A stretch of DNA of 64,000 nt from assembly GCF_003590095.1 (NCBI RefSeq), contig NC_039490.1, positions 6,651,834-6,715,833 of the forward strand, written 5' to 3'. Source of the stretch: Trichoplusia ni (Eukaryota > Arthropoda > Insecta > Lepidoptera > Noctuidae). The notes beneath the pieces are model-generated. The model had not been told where the DNA came from, did no database searches, and was given only the letters and a program-made list of their open reading frames with translations. Below are positions 1 to 9,800 of the stretch, piece after piece (within the stretch, counting starts at the first letter, position 1; the number at the start of each line of letters is the position of its first letter). Both the position numbers and the translations under genes were made by a program.

Positions 1-1317
1 TCTTTTAATGTTGCCCTATTATCGCAGATGCAGTACTCACATGACAATAAATTAATGTATTTAGATGATGTAACATACAATTTTATATGAGTTTAGGCCG
101 TATAATGCACAATGGGTATTAATTCACTAATCAAAAATTCTACTAAAATTCGTGAACCTACAGCAAAAACCCAATCCAATTATCCGTGTTATTTTCGTCA
201 TTACCTGAAATTTTACCGGTATTTGTTAGCAAAAAACACATGGTGCTATTAGTCGTTCATACCGCACGCTGGAATGTAGGCACCGTGCCAAATTACCTGC
301 CCGTATACCATCAACGCGTTAACGATGAATTTTATGAATTAAATTGCCTATTCTGTTGCTCCTGATGACAGATTCATACTAACCTGTGGTTACCATATAA
401 AAATATGAATTGTATTACACCGACAGCAAAAAGAAGAATTCCAGGAGAACATTCTTAAAATGTCTGCATTGTATTCGTGATACTTATTATATTCATAATG
501 TATTTTACATAAAATCACATTGCAGAACAACGTGCTCGCGTGTCTATTGAAAAATCAAACATGCGCGCACATGTGTGGCTTCAGAATTATGCGGTTGGTT
601 AGCTAAGAAAAAAATGCGAGCTATTTCAACGTACGACCAGCGTGAGAATAGCTCCACAACGCACAGACCGTACCGATCGACAAAACAGTTTACGTGAATT
701 CACTTGCTTTTAATTTTTTTCTTACTTCCGAACTCAAGTTTAATACGTAGGCTCGGAGTCGGGACGGGATTGCAAATGCGTGTAAAGGAATTCCGGAACA
801 AAAATGTGCGCGTCTACCTGTAGCCGGCAGATGTGCCCTGGGACCCCGCATCCCCGCACCCTCGCCCCTCGCATACCACCATTAAACCATGTAAATTGAT
901 TACGTGGAAAATCTGAGAAAATCGCGCGCTAAGTACTGCGGGCGCGTGACCGCTACATGGCCAGTGTCACATGTGAAATTGCTCGGCTTTTTTACATTCC
1001 GCTGCGCTGTTGTCGCCGCGGTCGTCCTCGGATTGCTGCGATTACGATTGTTTATCGCCGTCTAGTTAACGAGCCTAACTTGATTCTGAATAATTAAACA
1101 ACTGTTACGATCTTCAGGGCTGCCACTGATTTGGATCTAGACAAATAATTAAATCAATGGAATTTACTGCCTTATAACTCATGTTATAATTCCAAAGTGT
1201 ATGCCTTGAGCAAATAAAGATCCAATATAAGGGTCTGTATAAGTATAAACTTATAAGGACCCCTAAAATTAAAATCAATTTAGTATCAAGGAAATACAAT
1301 TCTGTGAATGATTTTGC
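1..1317. other. Noncoding upstream region, possible promoter
   Basis: No convincing coding exon is seen on either strand. The first 700 bases are AT-rich. From about 735 to 1075 the sequence becomes richer in G+C and CpG (for example around 745-765, 840-880 and 935-1030), which is unusual for this background and could be a promoter or 5' UTR for the GC-rich exon that follows. No WW-domain coding sequence for Kibra was found here. If the gene to the right is read from a distant promoter, this stretch is part of its intron. Confidence 0.45.
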
Positions 1318-1591
1318 GTGAGGACACGGGATGAGGTCAATGATGGTCCGTTAGTGCATCGCCGCGCGCCGACACCTCGGCGGGCCGTGCGTTTCGATTC
1401 GACGAACTTATTACGACAGATGGCCGCGGCCCGGGAGGCGGGAGCGCCCGCGGACCCCGGCCCTTTGGAGAGATCGACCTCCGAAATGCGCCCGAGATTG
1501 CATTCTTTCGGCGGCGCGGGCGCATTCCACTGCGCGCCATCCGAGCTCCGCGCGCCCGCGCCAGTCGACGCGCGCCCTTTTGGGGGTTAAG

Positions 1592-2128
1592 ATGTGTCCG
1601 TTGCGGCGAGCGCTCACTATGTGGTCCCAGCCGCCTCCCCCGGAGCCCGAAGCGCAGCCCGTGCGCGCGCGCGCTCACACCTGGTGCCGGGGCTGCTTCG
1701 GCAGCCGCCAGCTCGCGCGCATGGAGCGCCCGCCGCCCGAGTACGGCGTGCGCGTCGACACCACGTCCGCGCGCCCGCCCGGCCTGCGCGTGCGGGACGA
1801 GCCCCAGTACCAGAACATCGACGAGATGCGCAAGCGCCCCGAGTACGCTAACCTCGACGAGATCAGCCGCGAGTTCGGCTACCGCCTGTGCCCCGAAGGC
1901 CAGAACCTCGAGGACGAGGCTATTTACGAGAACATACTGTCAGTGCGTCAGATCCGATCCGCGGAAGTGCGTTTAGTGCCGGTGTCTGAAGTCGCGTACT
2001 ACGAGGGTCAAGGTTACGTGGCCACGCAGGTGCTCAGCAGAAATGGAACTTTCCCGCAGTGCCCGCCGCACACCTGGAGCCGTCTGCAACAAGCCTGCAG
2101 GCTCAATGGATCGCTGCGACTTTTCACT
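1592..2128 (+). CDS. Unrecognised PPxY/YxN-motif exon (candidate alternative 5' exon)
   Basis: I do not recognise this protein. An ATG at 1592 (A at -3) opens a GC-rich frame of 179 codons, preceded by a GC-rich stretch (about 1318-1591) that could be 5' UTR. The frame reaches a possible splice donor, ACT|GTAAAT, at 2128/2129; unspliced it stops at 2218. Visible features are a basic, Cys-containing N-terminus (WCRGCF, residues 31-36), a PPxY motif (PPEY, ending at Y51), and three YxN[I/L] motifs: YQNI at Y73, YANL at Y85 and YENI at Y112. Motifs of this form are ligands for Grb2/Drk-type SH2 domains when phosphorylated, and PPxY is a ligand for WW domains. The donor is phase 0, and the next coding exon on this strand (Kibra, 3730) opens in phase 0, so splicing would give one continuous frame. 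It may be an alternative Kibra N-terminus, an independent small gene, or a GC-rich chance frame; motif density and base composition argue against chance. Confidence 0.5.
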
Positions 2129-3460
2129 GTAAATGTCACTTGTTTTTCTGCTCAAAATATGCTCACATTACGCCTAGTATTTGACGTCATTGCTTCGAAT
2201 ACAATGTTCATTATGTAGTTATTTAATTGTTTTTTGCAGAACAGGATAGAACCGTAGATACAATGGCACGCTGTTTTTACACGGATTCCAAACTTAAAAA
2301 GTCATTGCCCAACTTATATTACTGTATTTGAGTTTGGAGCAAAAAATGCGTGTTTCGGTATTTTGTTCTAATGACTTGTTAATTTTATATGTTACTCGAT
2401 GAATTCAGTGTGGACTCGCGAGATGTCTTCATTATTTCTTAGTTAATCTCAATGTTTTTACTAAAAATTAAGATGCTTGTATTTTGGCACATATTTTGAA
2501 CAAGTTACGGTTAATATTCTTTTAAACTGAAGTCATTCTAGCAAGCAAAATTAAAAGCCTATTTAACTAACTACTGGAGATAACAAATAGTTTTCGACTT
2601 GGAACTCAAGTGTGAAATAATACATGTATCATTTACTTTTGTACTATAAGTGCCTAAGTCCATCACGTAGGCAACAGAACAATGTTTGTTTTATGTAGTT
2701 ACACTATGTTTTACGATTTGTTTGATGCTGGTCGATCTGTGAGAGATGGCTTGCTGATAAAACTTAAATAATATGTACGTCTTGCAGTACACCTAGTACA
2801 GTCTCGTCGAGAAGTTAAAGCAATTTTTCACACTCGATCATAAGTTTAAACGTAATAAAAACCGAAGTATACGTCTTAAGCACCAGTAGCAACTAATTAA
2901 GTTTTTATACTCTTTGTCTCGTAATTCAATCAATTTTTATGTTGCCAACAAAAAATTAAACTCAACAACTCATCAACATAATTACGTACCCTTTTTAAAT
3001 CAAATGATTGGTGTTCCTCTTAAAGTAATTACAGTTAATATTGAAGTTTGATATAAATTGTTATTGCTTTGGAAAAAATATTTTTGGGACGTTGTACTAG
3101 TGGTTTGAACTCTCTATATAAGGAGGATGATTCACTTGTAATTAAATAGGGATTTCTTTTTTAAAAAGTTACTTTAGATTTATAAATTGCTATAATTTTA
3201 CAAAATGTCTGGTAGCAAATAGTAGTAAAATTCGCTGAATTTTACGTTCAAATCTATCATGTCATACACATGTTATATTACAATGTTACTTGTAGACTCA
3301 AAGCAAAGTGATCCTAAAGCCTTTTTGAAATATTTTGCGAAGCTATTTAGCCACTTGCGGCTTGAATTTAGTATGCTCCTAACTAATCGAGTTTATCATC
3401 ATCGGCATTACGTAATGTTATTCTTAATAATTTCCATTTGAAAAACTGTAGTTAAATTAT
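2129..3460. other. AT-rich intronic or intergenic sequence
   Basis: No gene is seen. A short continuation of the preceding open frame runs to a stop at 2218; after that the sequence is AT-rich with only short chance frames. If the 1592 exon is spliced to Kibra this is its intron. No repeat family was recognised before the SINE head at 3461. Confidence 0.6.
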
Positions 3461-3545
3461 GGGTCCCGGGGATAGAACCCGCGACACGTCGCTCGTTTAA
3501 GCGTGGTAATCTATACCTCTCGGCTATCCGTACAGTCACATCATT
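3461..3545 (-). mobile_element. SINE fragment, tRNA-like head (family A)
   Basis: Read on the minus strand this resembles a tRNA: an A-box-like start (GGATAGCCGAGAGGT) and a degenerate B box (CGGGTTCTATCCCCG). The same head, with the extra block GACGTGTCGCGGGTTCGA, recurs at 27650-27840, 45757-45830, 48408-48550 and 50459-50722. Only the head is clear here. It sits about 180 bases upstream of the first visible Kibra exon. Confidence 0.7.
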
Positions 3546-3729
3546 TCTGCTTCTAATATAATCAATATTTTTTTTTACTATGTTCAGTAACAACGTAATA
3601 AATTACAACAATTTCACTTTAAGAAGACTTGTTTTAAGATGTTCAATAGCTAAAAGAGAATGACACCATAAAAATGACTACAATTATATTTTGAAGTAAA
3701 TACTAATCCCATCTCTCTCTTGTCCACAG

Positions 3730-3838
3730 GCGAAGAAGGAGATGTACGATGTGAAGAGACAGAGGTTGTGTTTAGCCCAGGATGAGTACAAGCATCTGAA
3801 TAATGCGCTCTCAACGCTCGCAGCCTCCAGGACTAGTC
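3730..3838 (+). CDS. kibra: kibra exon a: start of coiled coil
   Basis: Encodes AKKEMYDVKRQRLCLAQDEY and following, residues 1-36 of the visible part plus one base. This is the helix that follows the WW domains in WWC proteins. The acceptor is CCACAG|GCG, opening in phase 0; the donor is C|GTAAGT. It is the first exon that can be assigned to Kibra with certainty. The next intron (3839-4954) is AT-rich with no recognised repeat or gene. Confidence 0.93.
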
Positions 3839-6800
3839 GTAAGTAATAAGGACTATATTCCCTTGGCAGCTTTAACTATCAAAAGATATCCAGTATGTAT
3901 CTATGACATGTCGGTATTTTTCTAGACCAGTTCTCGAAGTTTTTTTTTTATTTTCGATGGTATTGAGAAATTAATAATTCGTTTTTTACTTAGTTAAGCA
4001 CGCGTAAAAAAAATAAAGAAAATAAGCCCAAAAGGACTTTTGTATCTTTTTGCAACGTTCTTGTATATTCAATTCAACTGGTATTCTCAAACAGATAGTA
4101 CTCGATACAGGCACTAAATATCACAAGTTATTATCTTATTATATACCGAGTTCTTTTTTATACAAATTGAAAATAATTTAAAAGCCATATTGCTTATTTT
4201 TTATTCCATCACTATTCGTTCAAAGTTTGACTCAATTTTGCTAGAACCATAAACGAGACGGATTAATTAGCAGTGTCCAATAAGTAAAAGCCATTTATTG
4301 TTCACTACGACAAACAAAGTATTTTAAAAACAAGACAACAAAATTGATTTGCTAAAATGAGCTTTATAGCTTCAACGCCTCATACGGTACGGATTCGATG
4401 AAAAATAAAACTACAAGACAAATTACATGAAGTGTTATGTTTATCTGATTCCATAGATTGTGTTCACATTTTATTGCAAAAACTTGCCTCTTAATGTTAA
4501 TACTTATCCGTTTATTGAAAGCAATTTAGTATTTAACTGTGGCGTCGTGCGATTATTTTATTTGAAGCATTCATTTGTAAAGAAACGATTTGTTTGTCTT
4601 GCTTTAGCGGTAAGCATTACGCAGGACCGCATGATAAGTTTATTCACTTTAGCTACTTGTAAAAAGTTTGATAAAAAAATGTACCTCGTTTAACTTAAAA
4701 TTTTATACACCAGTCTTAAGTAGGGGAGGGTTTGCATTAATAAATATATACACTATTAATATTGTTTAAATTCCATTAAACAATAACAGAGAAACACCAG
4801 ACAGAAATTCACTTTCTAAAACTTGAAGAATAAACTTTCTGATTTAAAGTAAATTCCCCATCTAGACCAAGCACCTGTCCATTTGCTAGTACAGAATAAT
4901 ATTTTTTCTTTTAAATCATATCTCGCTTTACGAATATCCATCTCTCTACCACAGTATGTTCATCAACGACGTCGATGACGACGACGTCGACGACATCGCG
5001 TCATGACCCCGAGCTCTTGAGGTCAGAGGTGACGCAGGCGCGCGGCCGGGTCGCCCAGCTACGCAAGGAGCTGAGGCAGGCCCGCGCTGAAGTCGCCAGC
5101 GCACGCCGCGGAGTCGATACCCTTGCTGAGTTAGTATTAAACTTGATATATTTCATAAAAGTCGTATGCAAAATGACAGTACTTAAATTTGGCTGTTGGC
5201 TCTACATTCCGCACTGGAAAAGATGACATGAATGCTGTGCAGCCATTTTCAGTGATTTTTTATGGATGCAGATACTAATGTAAGTTCTTTTTTCAGGGTA
5301 GAGCAGAAGATAAGTGCCCAGCAAGGCTGTTACAACATAACCGAAGCTCAAGCTATCATGACTGAATTAAAAAATATTCAGAAATCCCTCACCTCCGGTG
5401 AAAAGGAAAGAGCAGACCTCATGCAGTCGTTAGCAAAACTCAAAGACGACTTAACGAGACTGCAACTGGGAGACGCATCACCTGATTTGTCCACCCTCTC
5501 TCTACCACAAGAGAAACTCAGTACTGCCTCCCAAACTGACCTCTGTGCTGACTTAGTACCAATCGGCACAAGACTAGCTGAAATGGCGCGGGTACGCCTT
5601 CAGTATGACGAAGCCAGGAAGAGGATACAGCAAATCCAGCAACAGCTAGCTGACCTCGAGGACAAAGTCCAACCTGGCCAAGCGGAATCTGATAAAGATA
5701 GATTACTACTCTTCCAAGAGAAAGAGCAGTTGTTAAGAGAGCTAAGGAGTATAACTCCCAGAACGAGATCTAAGCAAGAGATGAGTGAAATCCAAACTGA
5801 GTGTAAGAGATTAGAGCAAGACTTGAAAAACGCCTTCGAGATGTCGAACAAGTGTATCGCGGACCGGCTAAGGTTGCATGAAGAGAAGCAATTGTTGCTA
5901 CAGCAGTTGAAAGACGCTCTGACCTCAATGACGACCTTAGAAGGGCAGTTGAAGACCTTATCAGCAAGCACCTTATCCGTCTCAAGCAGTTCCAGCTTAG
6001 GGTCCCTTTCTACAGCAAGTAGTAAAGGCTCCTTAAGCTCCGGCATCAGCTTTACCGATATCTACGGCGGACCACAAATCGCCACGTCGTTCCAAGTTGA
6101 CAAGCCTATCGATATGGTCGATTTGCATCGAAGAGTTGAAAGGTGAGTGCGAAACACTTTTCTCCATTCAAACGTCACTGTAAATTATTATGAACACGTT
6201 TTGCGATACATCAAGTCAATTTATGCAACATTCAGATAGGTTTATGCTAATTCTTCTCGATTTAGGACCTTTATAAAGTGTTTATATGTTTAAATTAAGT
6301 TGTACAATGGTTTAACTTTCTTAGATCGATTCAACTTTCTCAGGCCAAATATTTGCAAGCGAATCCAAAAAAGGTATCCGGGCTGCATTTGTACTTTCTC
6401 CTAGGATTACCAAATCACTGTATTGCATGGTATCCTATAAGGTAAACTGATACATGTTCGACATACTTATCGCTATTGTTTTTATAATTCGTTTGACATT
6501 CAAATGGAATTCTTAGATTTGTAGATAGTCAAATATGGGTCTAAACGTTTGCAATTCTAATGTTCCGTGCCTTTCGGCATCTCCACTAACGAGCGTTACT
6601 TTCTTTTATGATATTTATACGGAGGTTTGTTTCGGCAGGTTATTGCGTGGTACTAGTTATACGGATAGTGCAACTCCTGGAGCCAGCAGCTCGCCGTCAC
6701 AACCCTCGTTGTCTCCAAGAAGCAGTCTGTCTTCCGCAAGCCCACCACCACCTCCACCACCTTATAATCAGGTAAGAATTCCAGGACGTTGGCTATTTCA

Positions 6801-9800
6801 CTTCATTTTCCAAATGGCCAGTTCAAAGTTTTGAGAAATCATGGGCTGTATTAAGACATGCCAGCTATCGGCGAGATTTGTCAGTTATGACTGTATCTAA
6901 CTTTATGTTCATAATCACTAGCTACAAAACAAATTATATTTTTAGAAATGCTATGATAAGCAGATAGGATCAAATAGGATGAATAATTGAATTAAGCCAT
7001 AATTAGTCAACATCAAAGTCATTAGACAAAAACGACCAAACAAATTATTACAAAAAGAATTCGGTTCAGTTATGGTCTAATCATAACATTGTTTCAACAT
7101 TATTAAGGAAAATCCATGTTTTAATCAACATAAACAATTTACTTTAAAGATGAAAGCGTGTGAGATCGTGATTTTACACAATTGTACACACTTGCCGTTG
7201 ATCACTATCGCGGGACAGTGTCGAATTGCCATACAAATTCATAAAATAATGCTTTTATATTTTATTCAAGTTTGATATAAGGCAAAAAGTATTTTAGCTA
7301 GTGACAAGTTAATTGCAAAACAAACAACCTGTCATTTACAGTACAAAACTGAAATATAAAGTAGTATTTCTAAATGAAGTGAGTGTAATTATTGTCTGTA
7401 ACTAATAATTTTGTTTTGTTTTAGGTGGAAAGACAAAGACGGCAGCAAAGGGAGTTAGAAGAGAAATTAGCAGAAATGAGAATAGGTGTCGCCACAGGAC
7501 TGAACGAAGTAACGGGACTTGCTACAAGTAAGTATTCAACTGGCACTTTCTGCTAAATAAATTAAAATAAACCCTTAATCATAAACTTTAACAGAATTCC
7601 CCTTAAGATATTAACTTAAATACTAGTTGCAGTAAATAATGAATTTTATGAAAAGACAAGTTGCATTTTTTATGTATAAATTGTTTCTTCTGTATACTAA
7701 TAATTACAAAATATTGATTATCCATAATCATTATCAAAATAATTTGCGTTTTTCGGACCTAACTTACCGGATTCTGTGCTCTTACCACAATATTTCTGGT
7801 CTATATTTCAAGTAGTAGAGCTTCTCTTGAAGAGTTTTTTTTATTTATTAAACATAATCTAACAGTAATTATATTAGTTCCAGTGCAATTGCAAGGCCCC
7901 GGTCGGCCGTGCGAGCCTCTCTCGCCTATCTCCGAGACGCCCCCGCCACCGCTGTCGCCGCGAACTCCCTCATCTAGTGGTCAGTTATACATATACACTA
8001 ATTACTAAATAGAGTTACTAAAGAAAGGTGTTAAGTCCGTCTGACAGATATCAAAAAAAATATTGGATACGTATTTTTCCCTTTATCTCATAAACTAAAA
8101 AATAAGGGGATTCCTTCCTTTTTTAATGATATGATAGAATGAAATATACGTATTCAATATTTTTTTGGAATTCTGTCTGACAGACTATACATATTTATAT
8201 TCAGAGATTTAGTCAAATACCCTATTACTCTATAACATAATTATTACGAGCTAAAATACCCAAGTCGTAGAAAATAAAACGCACTGTCAGATTTCTTTTA
8301 TAATCGACTTAGAAGCTCACAAATTCGTCAATAGATTATAAAAGTTAACGCATTTAAGCTAAAAAAATATCTACTTTATTAGGTAAAAAAGGTTTTAATT
8401 TACTTTAATATTTAATAAGCTATGGAATTATTCAACAATAAACCATTATCTTCTCTACAGGTACAAACACTAGATCTGTGTCTGCGGCAGTAAGCGACGA
8501 GTCGGTGGCTGGCGATTCCGGCGTCTTTGAGGCGGCTCAGGCAGCCAACGATCCTTCTAATGCAGGTAAAATGAAACTTAAATCTATAGAAATACGTCTC
8601 AAAATTGTTTAACATAAGATGCTGTTGATCCTTTTAACGATGGCAAAGAAAAATGCACCTTATTGCAACAGTGTTAAGTAAGGAACTTGGCTAGCAGTAA
8701 CGTACTAATATTATGTCAAAAGCGAGTGAAATTAGACCTTATTGCTTGACCATTTAGGGTTGTAATACTTTGTGTTTTCTATATAGGCCAGGTACTCAAA
8801 TTATTGTATTGTTTAACGATTTTTTCCTTCCTTTTTTGTTCCTGGTATATGGTTTTACCCACGTGCGTATTTTCGGAATGTTAATTTTGGACTTATTATG
8901 TTCAGAATGGAATTTTTATTTCAGTTTTTTTTTACTTAATAATAGTTGTTTAAAGTACGTTTTTTTTTTGTTACAGTGAACACTGCCCAAATTGAGATTA
9001 AGTTGCGATACTGCGTTGAGGAGAGTACGTTGGAAATTGGTATCCTGCGCGCGCGCAACTTGCATGCGTTGTTTATCGACATTGGGACTCAAGTGTAAGT
9101 ATTTTAGTTTTTTTTTTTCATTTCTGCTTTTGTAAGAAACTATTTTATCATATATTTTTATGTGATCTGATAAGCCAAAAACAATTTTTAGAAAAAAGGA
9201 CGCAAAGTCGTCATGAATGGCTTTCATATTTCTCCAGCCGTAGGCATTCAATATGCCTTATAGATGTCGCGACGTGATCTTTGCGTTTGTGTGTCTGTGT
9301 GTGTGTGTGTGTGTTCTGCGTGTCTATTGTCACTGCATTACAAGCGTTTTTCTGTTGTACCTCAGTATAAAAATCATACAGTAGGACGACCGCTTTAATT
9401 TCGTGTAAAATGCCGACATCGTATGTAAAGACGTTACTTTACATACGATGTCGGCATTTTAACATCGGTAAGAATTGTTAGTAGAAAGCATAGTTATGAA
9501 ATTACTTATTTAGTGGCAGTATTATATTTATTATAGAGGAGCTCGTGGCTAAGCTATAACTATATAAGTTGATCGACCATAGAGTTACCTACGCTTGACA
9601 CGGTCGGTTCGTAGATGGTTGACCATTTTGGTCATAGCGTTCCTAGTGTTATTATTTATTTATTTCATTTTGTTACTGATTTTTCTATCTCCTGAGTAAA
9701 CAGATATCGTAGTAGGTTGTTCGAGCTAATGGTGTGGTATTGTTGTGTAGGGGCGTGGTGGGCGCGCTGGTGGTGGGCGGCGGCGGCGTGGTGTGGCGCG

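Noticed and set aside
1318..1590. GC-rich frame of about 90 codons just upstream of the 1592 ATG
   Set aside because: Has no ATG start at its left end and no recognisable motif; more likely 5' UTR. A minus-strand frame over the same bases is equally open, as expected of GC-rich DNA.
1..3729. Search for Kibra WW domains in the window
   Set aside because: No frame with two W...P-type WW motifs was found on the plus strand before 3730; they are presumed upstream of base 1.
4460..4693. 77-codon frame in a Kibra intron
   Set aside because: AT-rich, no domain, lies in an intron between two well-supported exons.
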